A DNA stretch of 64,000 bases from Hydractinia symbiolongicarpus (taxonomy: Eukaryota; Cnidaria; Hydrozoa; Anthoathecata; Hydractiniidae). The notes beneath the pieces are model-generated. The model was given only the letters and a program-made list of their open reading frames with translations. It ran no database searches and was not told where the DNA came from. Where the stretch lies: NCBI RefSeq assembly GCF_029227915.1, contig NC_079885.1, forward strand, positions 8,928,001 through 8,992,000, in the 5' to 3' direction. Positions 38,601 to 62,775 of the stretch are shown here, piece after piece (position 1 is the stretch's first letter; the number at the start of each line of letters is the position of its first letter). The position numbers and the translations under genes are program-made.

Positions 38601-38872
38601 TATGTAAGCAAATATTGCCCTCACACAAGTTCAAAATAAGGGGTAATAGTAGAACCAAGACCTGCTTAGGTTGCCTGGCTAGGGCCAAGGAGAGGCGGGG
38701 TGTCAAAACAAGGACATCGAAGACGTTAAACACAAGTTGGATCCCTTGTTATCGATCGGGAAATCTCATCCTGTATGATTTACTCACATATAACATATAC
38801 CTCAATATATCGAACTTATTGGGGATAGCCTGGAGAAGGAAAGGCTCGTTGCGAGGTACCGCAATGCGTTAA
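38579..38872 (+). pseudogene. Second zinc-ribbon module ORF
   Basis: The reading frame starts MDIKCYRICKQILPSHKF and has RTKTCLGCLARAKERR, a Cys-rich module paralogous to those at 38320 and 42647. Homology ends after about 45 residues, and the rest of the open frame to 38872 looks like frame-shifted sequence. Confidence 0.5.
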
Positions 38873-39052
38873 GATGTCTACAGGGCAAATTAACATATAC
38901 CCAACCACCTCTCGAATACAAGTTTCGAGGGACCAAGCTTTGCCATGCCTGTCGAGGGTCCCTGGAAAACAGGCATGGAGGTGTGTTAATATGTTCGGCA
39001 TGTGCCAGGGTATATCCAAAATTTCATAATCGAAAGTGGAGCAACTATTAGT
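38811..39052 (+). pseudogene. Small C4 zinc-ribbon ORF
   Basis: A frame ending with TAG at about 39050 contains CHACRGSLENRHGGVLICSACARVYP in two CxxC knuckles 16-17 residues apart. It is typical of small viral or transposon zinc-ribbon proteins. It ends just before the ATPase ATG at 39055. It may be the C-terminal part of the preceding ORF after a frameshift. Confidence 0.45.
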
Positions 39053-39054
39053 AA

Positions 39055-39330
39055 ATGGATGTCGTAAGAGATCCCCACGCGACAATATTCACAGGTCCAA
39101 CGTCTTGCGGTAAGACGCAACGTGTTTTGGACCTGCTTGAGCTACTTACCCAAAGCTTTACAGCCCTGGTATCCACATTAGAGGAGTGATATGAAAATGA
39201 TAGACGAGGAGACGAACTTGATCCCTGACTGGTCGGATAGCTAGGCCGAATTGAAAAAATCTAAGTATACATATCTTTTCGTAAGGCTCGAGCACCTTAG
39301 AAGTTGGAAAATTTTGCATTGAGCAAGGTG
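39055..39330 (+). pseudogene. Packaging ATPase (A32/FtsK-like) remnant, internally deleted
   Basis: It starts MDVVRDPHATIFTGPTSCGKT, whose GPTSCGKT is a Walker A P-loop in the position usual for Polinton A32-type ATPases. Only about 12 residues later comes LLTQSFTAL, which resembles the LLTQSYTA segment that in complete proteins lies more than 100 residues further on, after Walker B. The C-terminal tail with KSKYTYLFVRLEH is recognisable to about 39322. The Walker B region is therefore missing. Stops are present. Confidence 0.6.
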
Positions 39331-39365
39331 AAATCCTTCCACCGGGGATCGATATAATAAAAAAG

Positions 39366-40137
39366 ATGTCGTTGCAAGTTTCGCTATTCAATGTAGTGTC
39401 CGCAGGAGCCATCGAGACTTTGATTGATGAACAAAATCTTTTTTTAGACGCGCTGATCTTGGTAGGTCACTGGGGATTGCCGATATAATACGCAATTTTC
39501 AACATGCAGCCGAAGAAACTACAACAAGGCAAGAGTTTGTAGGGCAGAAGGGTGGGGATGGCACCGCCATACGTTTTAGAGGGTCAAATCAGCATGACGT
39601 CTTCGTTACGTTAAATGGGGCCATCGAAATTGTTGTAAAGTCAAAAAAGTCTATGGCCGTACCCTTGACAAAATGGTTGGCCAGGAGGGGTGTGAAGAGA
39701 TTACGGGAAGAGCTTGCTGCGGCAATTGAAGAAAGGGATATTTACATCGCTATGCTCGAGGATGATCTTGATGACCTTAAGCAAGACGACTCGGAGCTAC
39801 GGCAGAGACATGTACGACGTCGTCATCAATATGATACAGTGCTACGTGCAGTTGATAAAAACGATCCCCACGAACACGGAAAAAAGGGCATACATGAGCA
39901 TTATTTGATCGATGCCAACGCAGACAGCTCAGCACAAGAATAAATATATTAAAAACAATGTATCCCGACATGACGGTGAGGAAACCGGAATGTAACGACC
40001 CTAATGCCGTACATGCTTGGTGTCGATTCATGGACGATTATCTTGGCGCCGATAATTGTTACCTCAACCATTTCACGTTGCCCGACGATGATACGCGGGA
40101 GCTATTTGAAGGTATGTTTGATATTGATATGTCGTAA
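39366..40137 (+). pseudogene. BRO-N/MSV199-like protein, frameshifted
   Basis: MSLQVSLFNVVSAGAIETL at 39366 runs into a second frame near 39440 (SLGIADIIRNFQ, QEFVGQKGGDGTAIRF, FVTLNGAIEIV), then PLTKWLARRGVKRLREE, a coiled coil to about 39780, and ENDPHEH-like KNDPHEHGKK. After another shift, MTVRKPECNDPNAVHAWCRF leads to the end at 40137. A BRO/MSV199-type N-domain, coiled coil and conserved C-terminal domain (DUF3627-like) is a layout known from large DNA viruses and Polintons. Its role is unknown, possibly DNA binding. Confidence 0.6.
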
Positions 40138-40902
40138 GCAGGCGCTTTTTCACTACTCTTGAGGGTAGTGAAAATTGTATTCAAAAGTGGGGAATCTCCC
40201 ATGGACCCCCTTGATAAGTCGAAAAAAGCCTTATTTAATGGTGGGTTCCCAACCCCTCCTCTATTGACCGGTTTGGCTTCGAGATAAAAGGTAATGAAAT
40301 ATCAAAAGATGGAAGTAAGTAAGGGGTTATGATATTCGGGTATCTCCGCTGCATTGCTGTATAAAGGCAGGATCAGTAACTGGTTATTGTCCTACCTGCC
40401 TAGAAAATTTTAGGTATCGAGACGGGGCATACTATGAAGGTTTTGAATACCTCACCGACGAAAATCTTTTACACAGGGTAGCATCAGGCGAAAAAGCATG
40501 GGAAATATTTGCAAGAAGCAAGATCGATGATAATCTCAAGGATGATATAAAAACCCTTGGGCTTTATATTGTTTCGGTTAAGGAGAATAAGTATAAGCAC
40601 TCTGTTACGAGGTTATCAAAGATTAGGTGTTGAAGTTGTCGGATTTGGAAGATATCACAGCAATAGGCAATATCCTCAATTTTCCTATACCAGATAGGCG
40701 ATTGATTGATATTGATTTGAATATTGAGCCTGATGTCATCAAAGGCATCGTTTATGGGTACCCATTCTATATCGAGCCACCCTTGCTGTATATAAGGGAT
40801 CCGAGTAAAGAGTTGGAGGATGAACCCTTGGAGGTACTCCTGAAGATACTATTTACCAATCCTTCACATGTTCCGGTGGTACCTGTACATCCTCCGAAAT
40901 AA
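40138..40902 (+). pseudogene. Unidentified Polinton ORF fragments
   Basis: Two stretches look coding. About 40385-40629 contains GYCPTC...FRYRDGAYYEGFEYLTDE. 40627-40902 is an open frame rich in Ile, Pro and acidic residues (DRRLIDIDLNIEPDV). I do not recognise either family. The second frame overlaps the antisense integrase remnant at its 3' end. Confidence 0.4.
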
Positions 40903-41474
40903 GCATTAGCTCTTCTGAAACGAAGCTCCTTTTCGGACCGTCCTTTAGATAGTATAAAACACGGCTACCCGCTACAATACGATCCAACCTGAAAGTATGT
41001 TTGCTGTAAAAAGCGTCAATTGCGCGTCTTTTAGAGTCACCATGCTCCTCCCCGGGCTGTAGGAGGTGCAAGTACAGCCCATCCTCGGGCATGGGCTTCT
41101 CTTCGGGATATTGCTGACTTTTTGCAAGTGGGACATCTTCGAGTCTGATCGCCTTGTTATGTTTCATGTTTATCATGGTAGTCTTGTGGTAGTCGTGTTA
41201 AGGCTTTTGACCCAAGTGCTACTAGTCTCCCCAGAGACCAACTCCTAGGCATCCTGGGGCTTGAATAGTCAATACGCTTCGGACCCTTGATGTGTCTCAA
41301 CCACAAGAGCTGCCGAGATATCCAATGGGTTACTAGTTTTTTGGAAAGAGCACTCTTCTTCGCAAGTAATTGGACGGCCTTCCGACCGACCCACAAATGT
41401 TCCGGAGTGTAGTAAATTTGGCTTAATTTTTCCGCCTTCTCATCTGCAACGACATGTGGTGATGCTTTTGACAT
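40853..41474 (-). pseudogene. Polinton integrase lacking its catalytic core
   Basis: The N-terminal part, 41474-41157, has the family's IYYTPEHLWVGRKAVQLL...LVTHWISRQ zinc-binding-type region ending at PKRID. The C-terminal part, 41176-40853, has KAIRLEDVPL, LLQPGEEHGD, YRLDRI-like FRLDRI and VLYYLKDGP, the post-core chromodomain-like end. The roughly 130-150 residue RNase H-fold core with the D,D35E triad should lie between them but is absent. About 45 unrelated residues bridge the two parts, with a frame change near 41165. Confidence 0.75.
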
Positions 41475-41508
41475 GTCTTTTATTTATACATGTTAAAAAC
41501 GCACGTTG

Positions 41509-41895
41509 TTACAAATACTTATAGGCTACGAAGCCTAGCAGGGATAAAGAGCCAAGGACAAACGTGAGTTCCCTATCTTGTTGTTGCTTTGAAGGGGTGT
41601 AAAAATTTTTCAATTGCGGTGCCTCCCTCTCCGAGGCAATATAAAATTGATACATAGAACCATCGAGCCTCCTTAAACTTTTTCCGGCCCTGATATGCAT
41701 CTCCCGCTGTTCACTGAACCAATCGAGCTTGGCCTGCCTCTTTCTGATCCACTCCGCCTGGGTTGCATTTAACTTTACAATGGCCTCGTCATGTCTTTTC
41801 TGTTCCGCCTCGCCGTGCCCTGATAGCCTAGAAAATAGATAATTCGTTCCGGAGAAGGCTAGGGCGTTGATCGCCGCACTTGCAACAATAAACAA
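41509..41895 (-). pseudogene. Two-helix membrane protein of the Polinton
   Basis: About 128 residues with a hydrophobic N-terminal segment (ASAAINALAF), a charged helical middle (EAEQKRHDEAIVKLNATQAEW) and a C-terminal hydrophobic segment LTFVLGSLSLLGFVAYKYL. Its order beside the integrase and general look match a conserved Polinton protein of unknown role in other cnidarians. There is no ATG: the frame opens with TTG immediately after a stop, so the start was probably lost. It overlaps the 3' end of the HNH gene. Confidence 0.6.
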
Positions 41896-42647
41896 CTATT
41901 GTCGCAACGGTTGCCTTTTGACATGTTCTCACTTGCCCACATAGGTTGGGTATTGGTGTAGTGCAGCCTTTTCACCACCTCGACAAGCGAAGGGTTATCC
42001 CTATTTTCTCTATATTTAATTGGTACTTTGTGATCAATGTGCCACTCTCCATTATCCCATGTCATTCCTTCAGAAAACTGGGCTTCGATATGAGCCCTCA
42101 AAGTAGCCATATCACACCCAAGATATTCCTGGGAACTAAGCTTCTTGTTTCCCTTCAAGGCCTGGTAGGCTCGGCCTCTTACACCGCCGGCCAGATGCCC
42201 GGCAGGATCGCATATAGGACATTGATGCCTCTGCTTTTCATAATGGCAATACTGACTTTGCAATAGTCCCTCTGCCTTTGATGATGGCATATGCGCCCTC
42301 CCCCCACCACATTCCTTACACCTTGATCTTATCCTCTGATGGTCGCAGACGCTTCCACCCCAACACTCTTTACATGTTGATCTTATCCTTTCATGTCCGC
42401 AGATTTCAACTCCCCCACAATCCCTGCAGCGAGGTCTCCGCCTTTGATATTTGCAAATCTGGATTCCCTTACAGTTTTTGCATTTGAGCCTTTCCTTTTG
42501 ATGGGGACACTTTGTACGTTCACGCGACGCCTTCGCTTTATCCAGGCATTTGATGTACATTTTTGTTAGTTGACCGTTACGCTTGATCCTAGAATTTTCA
42601 AAAGATAAAGAGATTTTACATTTTTGACACTTACATTTTCCATCCAT
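41859..42647 (-). CDS. HNH endonuclease with zinc-knuckle repeats
   Basis: The ATG at about 42647 gives MDGKCKCQKCKISLSF, then the CxxC...QLTKMYIKCLDKAKAS module. It is followed by a run of short Cys/His units of the form (I/V)CxHxRxRxRCKxC(G/W)G, repeated about five times. The C-terminal half carries YQALKGNKKLSS, MTWDNGEWHIDHKVP (HNH catalytic HxDH), LHYTNTQPMWASENMSKGN. The same layout occurs in large DNA viruses and their integrated relatives. The frame is intact for about 262 codons, in contrast to its decayed neighbours, but it may run past its natural end after KGN. Confidence 0.72.
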   Translation of the reverse strand: MDGKCKCQKCKISLSFENSRIKRNGQLTKMYIKCLDKAKASRERTKCPHQKERLKCKNCKGIQICKYQRRRPRCRDCGGVEICGHERIRSTCKECWGGSVCDHQRIRSRCKECGGGRAHMPSSKAEGLLQSQYCHYEKQRHQCPICDPAGHLAGGVRGRAYQALKGNKKLSSQEYLGCDMATLRAHIEAQFSEGMTWDNGEWHIDHKVPIKYRENRDNPSLVEVVKRLHYTNTQPMWASENMSKGNRCDNSCLLLQVRRSTP

Positions 42648-42921
42648 GTTGACTCGTTTTTGCCCTAGGAGGACAAACACAAGTTGTGGTCACTTAATAC
42701 TCCACCCTATCCAGTCTACCATCCAAAATATTCATTTTCGCAATGAACAGGAGAGAGTCCAGCTAGTTGCCAAGGGCAGAAAAGAAGGCAAGGACGAAAT
42801 TTTAAAGAAACTGCAATCTGTACAGTATGCAAGCAGTATGAAGAGTCCCCACCTGAATGTAGGCCTTATTTTTATAAAATTTGTAAAATATATGGTTATG
42901 GCCTATAAAATATATGGTTTC

Positions 42922-43455
42922 TTAATCCTCGCCCAACAGCCATTCCTTTTTAAAGTCTTTATACCGGCATTCTGTGATGTGTACCAGAGGGTAGTGGTTT
43001 TTGCCTTGTACATATACCAATGAAATAGCTAGAATAGGGCTGGCTTGGCAGGGTTCATCGTAGGGTACAGTCATACCATAAAATTTGGTGGTAATTTTGT
43101 CCTTATAATATTGAAGTTTAGCATTCACATAACGGTCTTTTTTAACAGGCTCTGTTGTCAATTGCTCGGATATTAGATCTTCGATTTTTGCCATATTTGT
43201 CGATACTTTGCAACCCAATCAGGGTAGTCTTCAAAATCGAGACTCATTGCCGGTACAGCATTAGCGTTGTACCGGGTCACCCCATGTGCAGACCAGATTT
43301 TAGGTGTTTTCACCCTCAAGGCAACCACGAGGTCCTGTGTATGGTACCCTACTATATATCGTTTGTCCTTACCTCCGTTAGCAGGCATGGCATCTGATAC
43401 CGTCAGGTATTCTACATTGATATCGTTGATGTCTGTAAATGTGGAGGCAAAGTTT
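42922..43455 (-). pseudogene. Conserved Polinton protein of unknown function, frameshifted
   Basis: The first part (43455-43195) has EYLTVSDAMPANGGKDKRYIVGY, VALRVKTPKIW and MSLDFEDY. After a single frameshift near 43195 the second part continues EDLISEQLTTEP, NAKLQYYKDKI and VYVQGKNHYPLVHITEC. I recall similar proteins in hydrozoan Polinton-like elements but no proven function. A nucleic-acid-binding or virion role is possible but unproven. Confidence 0.5.
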
Positions 43456-43485
43456 TAGAATAGTTTTGGATTGACAAGCTCATTT

Positions 43486-43824
43486 TCAAATTGCAGTATC
43501 TTTTTTATTGTATATTTCGCACAATCTCAGAGAATTACATGTCATAGTACATGCACAGCCTCCCCCGTTATATGTGATATGTTCATGGTAGCAGTACCAG
43601 CATAACATTTTACCGCCTACCACGAACCTACGCCTGCAGGTACATTTGTCATATGCATCGAGCACTGCCAAGCATTCCTTATTTATTATTAGCATGTCAA
43701 GACGATCCTCCAGGTCTTTAATCCTCCGTTCATTAGACCCCTTCTTCTCTGATTCTTGTACACATGCCAGGGTTACAAGAGGTAAGGATAGACCAATGGC
43801 GGTCAGGAAGGTCATGAATAACAT
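43486..43824 (-). CDS. Small membrane-anchored Cys-rich protein
   Basis: 112 residues. The N-terminal hydrophobic segment MTFLTAIGLSLPLVTLACV serves as a signal or anchor. A short coiled coil follows (ERRIKDLEDRLDMLI), then a Cys/His-rich tail with CTCRR, CWYCYHEH and CACTMTC. The frame is intact. The position inside the element suggests a virion or membrane role, but no family was recognised. Confidence 0.45.
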   Translation of the reverse strand: MLFMTFLTAIGLSLPLVTLACVQESEKKGSNERRIKDLEDRLDMLIINKECLAVLDAYDKCTCRRRFVVGGKMLCWYCYHEHITYNGGGCACTMTCNSLRLCEIYNKKDTAI

Positions 43825-43867
43825 ACTTTCAAGATATATTGACAGTTAATTCACATTTTAATATATC

Positions 43868-44414
43868 TTACACATACCTCGGCAGCCATGGCTCCTTTTC
43901 AACGGTTTTATTGCACATGTCCTGTGTTTTAAACTGGTTCGGCATATATCGGAGCAGCCAGGGATTCTTTTCAACAACCCCATTACACATTTCCTGCGTC
44001 TTGAACCTATCCGGTACATGTATGATTTGCCAGTGACCTTTTTCAACGGCCTTGTTACGCATGTCCCGCGTCTTGAACCTGTCCGGTAGATATTCGAGCA
44101 TACTTGAATAACTCGGGATGCTCCTCAACGGCCTTGTTACACATGTCCTGCGTCTTGAATTGATCCGGTACATCCATGAGAACCCAGGGATACCTTTCAA
44201 CGGCCTTGTTGCACATGTCTTGCGTTTTGAACCGATCCGGTACATATTCGAGCACGTCGGTATTTTTTTCAACAGTCTTGCTACACATGTCTTGCGTCTT
44301 GAAACTGTCCAGGACATACTTGAGATAGTAGAGCTCCTTTTCAACAGCCTTGTTATATATATCCCAAGTCCAGTAGATTTGAGTAAGAAGAAGGCACAGC
44401 AAGAAATACGCCAC
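43868..44414 (-). pseudogene. Tandem 24-residue repeat protein (DUF4116-like), frameshifted
   Basis: At least six units of 72 bp encode YVPDRFKTQDMCNKAVERYPWVLM and close variants. In each, FKTQ-MC-K-VE is nearly invariant and the YPWVL end varies. Units 1-4 are in the frame 44414-44100 and the remaining units in another frame from about 44105 to 43868, because about 10 extra bases lie between them. Such repeats are common in cnidarian transposable elements and in giant-virus genomes. The function is unknown, possibly protein binding by helical hairpins. Confidence 0.65.
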
Positions 44415-44815
44415 CGGTCATTAAAATGGTCGCGTACTAAGTTGCTTTTTTAGATAACTCCAGCCCGTGTCTATTGAAATTACAATTCTTTCCAACCACG
44501 ATGTTAAAACAACTTATACCTGTCGCCGGAACCTATTCTTTTTTATTCAAACATTATAAATCATAGGGAGACAACACGAAGACGTAATAATTTGTTTGAA
44601 AACAACAAATCCCGAGTCTACAAAATTTATGTCACTTTTCAACTTGCAGATACACATTTCAAAAAAAAATATGATGTGCGCTCAGAAAACAATCTGTTAC
44701 TCCAAGATAACAACGTTATCTCTCTAGAAAATTAACACTGTATATTATTATGCATGAACGTTTTCCTTGTGTGTAGACTGATGGGGTAGCGTAAAAAATA
44801 ACACTGGCTAGCTCT

Positions 44816-44877
44816 ACCCTCTCGTCCACATGGCTATTTTCACTTATTATAAGTGAGAAAACTGGGGACGAGGTTGG
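44816..44877. mobile_element. Foldback/MITE of the CAACCTCG family
   Basis: ACCCTCTCGTCCACATGGCTATTTTCACTTAT at the left is inverted as ATAAGTGAGAAAACTGGGGACGAGG at the right. It is a compact hairpin of about 62 bp. Confidence 0.65.
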
Positions 44878-47700
44878 TGAGTATCATTAGTAGCGGCTTG
44901 GAGGAAAGGTAGCGGCCAGTATCCATTGGCAGCATCCAGGCTATGCCAAAAAATTAATAAATATGGTAGTTTAGCTGTGATAATAAAGTTCTGCAAGCGA
45001 AATAAACTCTTTTTTTGCTAGCTAGCTATGCTACTAAACACTCGCATTTTTATTCTAATATTTGTAATCAACATTCTAATTTTTTTTTAAGGAAACGGAA
45101 ATATAAGAATCAAAAATAGCGTCAAGTCTCATGATGGCTACTGTGATAGCTGGCCTAGCTATAAAATCGTTGCCAAAAGTAGTTTAGACAAATGCAAAAA
45201 CTGACCATTGGTGGCAGAAAAGGCAATAAATACAGAATTACCCCTACCCCTTTTACACAATGTTGGAGAGTCATAGCAGCAAACTTCTGTCTTCAAAAAA
45301 CCTGTGTGCAACATCGTATCGGGGGTGCCGGGGGTGAAAGTATGGAAATAATTAAAATTTTAAAAACTGTCTCAACACTTTTGGCAACGATTGTAGCTCT
45401 CTAACAACTGCATGGCAGGTAAAAAGATGCAGAAACTTGCTGATAAAAGGTCTTTTTTAGCCCATTGTTTTATACGGAAACATTTTTGAGGTTCTTAAAA
45501 TCCTTTAAAAACGACCGAAATAGAAAATTACAATCTGAAAGATTAAGCTAAGGTAGGAGTGTGCAAAGGAAATGTACAGAAGAGATTGGGTTTCAGAGTT
45601 ATAAAAGTCGTTGATGTATAGCTAGCTATATATAAGCATCAATGACCTAAAAGAGTAGAAAAATATGTGCACTATTAAGGTGCACAATGACGAGTTTGTG
45701 TAAACAAAAATTGTTGTGGACAAACCTGCATATTACCTCTATTGTATTGTTGTTTACATAAAAAAAAATTGCATGTAGTTTTATAACACGAAGCAGCCAT
45801 GGGGCATTCTGCAGTGCCATATGAGTGAACAAGTAAAAGTATTCTTTTTTTACCATCTTTTTTGACTTACGTTCGTTGAAATTATTTCCAATCGCAAAAA
45901 GCCAAGTTGGTATATTTATGCAACATTATTTGCTTCTGACAAGGCGTTGTCGTGACACGCATTTTTTGTTAAAACTCTATCCATGTAAAGTTTATTTAAG
46001 AGCAAGAGTTTTCTAAAATATTAAAGTCAAAATCAACCCTTAAAATTAGCCCAAAAACCCGTCGACAATAAATTGCCGACAACATAGTCATTTGCAGCGG
46101 CAACCCCTCAGCAAAAATTTTGACGCGAGAGAGTGAAGCAACAATAGACAATTTATTTAACATTAGTAGACTGTTTAGTCAGAAAGTTGGACAACACATT
46201 AAGCAAGTGGATCTGAACAGCCTCAGCATTTTTTTGCCGTCGTGAAATGAAACCGCGCCAGCAATTGCGATGGCCATTGCTGATTGCCAACGCTAATTTC
46301 GGCTTCTTCGAAAGTGAAAGAAAATTAAATGTTCTGAAAGATCCAAAGATAAAATATTATGCAGCAATATTTCATAACATGCGTAAGCATAAAATAAGTT
46401 GCTAGAAAACTAGTGTTCAATACCTGTTGAATATTCATATATTGAATATTCAATATGTATTTTTATCATGGGACTTTGTTTAGAAGGAGTATTTATAGTC
46501 TGCTAAAAACTGTCTTGTAATTCATTTTAGCAACAGTGATTTTTTATGCCATCGTATTGCATCACAACGACAGCGAAAATTAAATTAAAATTGCACTCAC
46601 CCTAATTTTTAGATTCCCATGCCTGCCAAGCCCTATCCAAGAAATGAACAAAAAGTGTACCTACTTATAAACTTTCTGTTATGGACAACAACTCAAGAAA
46701 TAAAAACCATATCCTACAATTTCCAAGTTTAGAACTCAAAGCTTATACAGAAAGGCTTTTACCATAAAGCTGCATTAGAAATTTAGTCTGTGTAATCAAA
46801 TAAGTAATTTTTAAACTTATATATATTTAAAATAATTTTTTAATGTTCACTGTTTTAATGTCCATATATATTTTGAGTATTACTCTAATTTTATTGCTTA
46901 TACATATGTGTTTCTTTTGGACCTTTCTTTTTATATATTACAAGTGGATAAAGCCTGGGGAAAAATCCACTTAGGCAGGATAACGATGGAAAAGAACAAT
47001 AATTTGAATTTTCTTGACCCAGCAATGACCTGTCAATATATGAAAAAAAGTTATAGAAACTTGTTTACACATTTCTCTTATTATGTGGGGCGTAAAATCA
47101 TGATCATGTGCTTTTGACAAACTGTTAAAAAAATGATGTTGGGCTTATATTATAGAGCTTAAAAAGTTGGTTAACAACTCTTTTCAAATTTTTAAAAAGC
47201 TCTTTTCGTTCTCAAGATATTCACATTTAAAGAATTTCAGATTTAATTATGTTGCATAAATTATGATGTCATATTTAAGTAATAGCAAACACAGGACCCA
47301 TGGAAGAACATAAATGGAAGTGTCTGCACACATAACTTTATGAAGTTTATCTCAAATTTAGGATAATAGGGGAAATAAAACCTTAGTGTTTATGATACTT
47401 CTCCACAATATTTATTTTCAGTGCTAAATATCAAGTCACCATCCAACGAATAAATTAATAATAATAAGTCTAAAGACATTCAGTTTGACCAAAATATTTT
47501 TTAAAAATTCAGCATTCTATAATTCAATTATCATATTTGAATTTAAATTTTTGCACACAAGATTTAAATTAATCAATTGTATTTTTTTGCTATTGCTATT
47601 TTTTTCTTAAAATGCTAAGCAGAAAATAAGAATAAACTTATGCAATTTAATGATGTATATCGTTTTTACCTAATTACTTTGCTAGTTTTTAGGAAAAATA
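44878..47700. other. Intergenic and upstream of RSPH10B, no gene recognised
   Basis: AT-rich sequence. The open frames at 45192-45404, 45647-45856 and 46908-47117 have no recognisable domain. The RSPH10B promoter should lie near its right end, before the ATG at 47701. Confidence 0.35.
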
Positions 47701-54431
<6,731 letters not shown>

Positions 54432-55958
54432 AGATAAACAAGAGTTTTAAAAAATCAAACTGCATAAATAAAAGTTTTGAACATATCCCTTTAAATTTCA
54501 AATAAATTTCACGCTACTCTGTTTCTTCCCAAATGTTCGAGCACTCTTTGCATTAATTAAGTTGGAAGGCTTATCTTAGGTACAATGGGAAAGAAAGATA
54601 GTTATGCCAGTTAATTGACCTTGTGGGAGTTATCAAGCCTAAATGGTATTAGTATCCTCCCCTTTAATTCTTCCAAATACATTCAACTATTTATGCGTTT
54701 GATTTAACTATTTATGGAACTGTAAATATATTTATTTTTTGTACACAAAGTTTTCAGATTGAGCCTTTATGTTCCTGATTAATATATTTTGATGTTTTCT
54801 TTTAAAAATTGAGTTTATAATATATTTGTATCTATAGAAATTATTTTGTTTGATCAAAATAACGAGATTATCTAATATTTTACTAAATATGTATATTACA
54901 AATTTAGATTGATATTTGGATAGAAAAAAAGTATAGTTTCAATAATGTTTTGTTTTACAACAAAATATTTTAGCCGAAACATATGCATATTTTAATTGCG
55001 ACAAAATACTAGACCATGCCATTTTAAGCATTCTTGCTTAACTCTATTCAGTCTGGGGTTTTTCTATCATTTCACAACACTTCTTCAAATTGAATCAAAT
55101 TATAGTATGCCATGAAAGAAAAAAAATTGGACCAATAAATTACCACATCTTCTTAAAATTAATTACTTAGTTCAAGAATTTTTTTGACATTCTGTAGTTT
55201 ATAACAACCAAATAAAAGTTATTTAACTTTTTTTTTTTTACCAAAATTCCAAAATAAAAATGTGAAAGCAGAATAATCAACTGATTTAATTTACAGAATG
55301 ATTCCCCTTGACGAAATAAACTTGGACACAAGGACACAAAGAAAATGAAAGGGTAGTTTTGAGTGATTAAGGCTTTGAGAGGTATAGGACCTATGTCACA
55401 TCTGTGTCTAATAGATAACTATAAAAACTGAGTAAGTATCATAACCATGAAGCATAGCAGAAAGAGTTTTTTTAAAAAAAACCTTGCAGGTGGGGAGAAT
55501 CCTTAAAAGAATCATTAAAGGAATGGCTCCTGATATAATTTAAAAATACTTTTCTTTACATAGGAAGGTAGGAACGTATGTGGAATAATTCTTTATTCTC
55601 GTTCTTATTTTTTTTGTAATTGTATTTTTTTATGTTTAATTGTATTTTGGCTTCTTATTCTTACACCAGTTCTATCAAAATATCTTTTTAAAATTAAAAA
55701 AGAAATGAGCTGTGGGTCTTCATGTCTGATAATACAATAGCGAATACAGTTTCAAAAGGTTGTACAGCTCGTCTTACGTACTCTAACTGATATACAGACC
55801 AGTGATTTAAGAAAAAACACACCAAATTAACTTACAGAGCAATTTTCTCTCTAGTTTAAAAGCACACATTTACTTGATTTACTTATTTTAATTTTTGAAA
55901 TTTTAGCACATATACCAAATAAATATTTATTTTAAGTCATACTTGCTGTTTCGGGATT
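54432..55958. other. Spacer between RSPH10B and GALNS
   Basis: AT-rich, with no gene recognised. It should contain the RSPH10B 3' UTR and the GALNS promoter, as both genes run in the plus direction. Confidence 0.35.

Positions 55959-62775
<6,817 letters not shown>

Larger units (their letters stand above)
34660..44450. mobile_element. Decayed Polinton/Maverick (adintovirus-like) element
   Basis: PolB on the plus strand, followed by zinc ribbons, ATPase and the MSV199-like gene on the same strand. Integrase, membrane protein, HNH, unknown ORFs and the repeat protein face them on the minus strand. A protein-primed PolB, retroviral-type integrase and A32-type ATPase together define Polintons. 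No double-jelly-roll major capsid, penton or adenain-type protease was found, and the integrase and ATPase have internal deletions. Codon use is less AT-biased than in the flanking DNA. Terminal repeats were not found. Confidence 0.8.

Noticed and set aside
42646-43023. Plus-strand frame of 125 codons
   Set aside because: It lies partly antisense to the HNH gene start and the conserved minus-strand ORF, and shows no domain.
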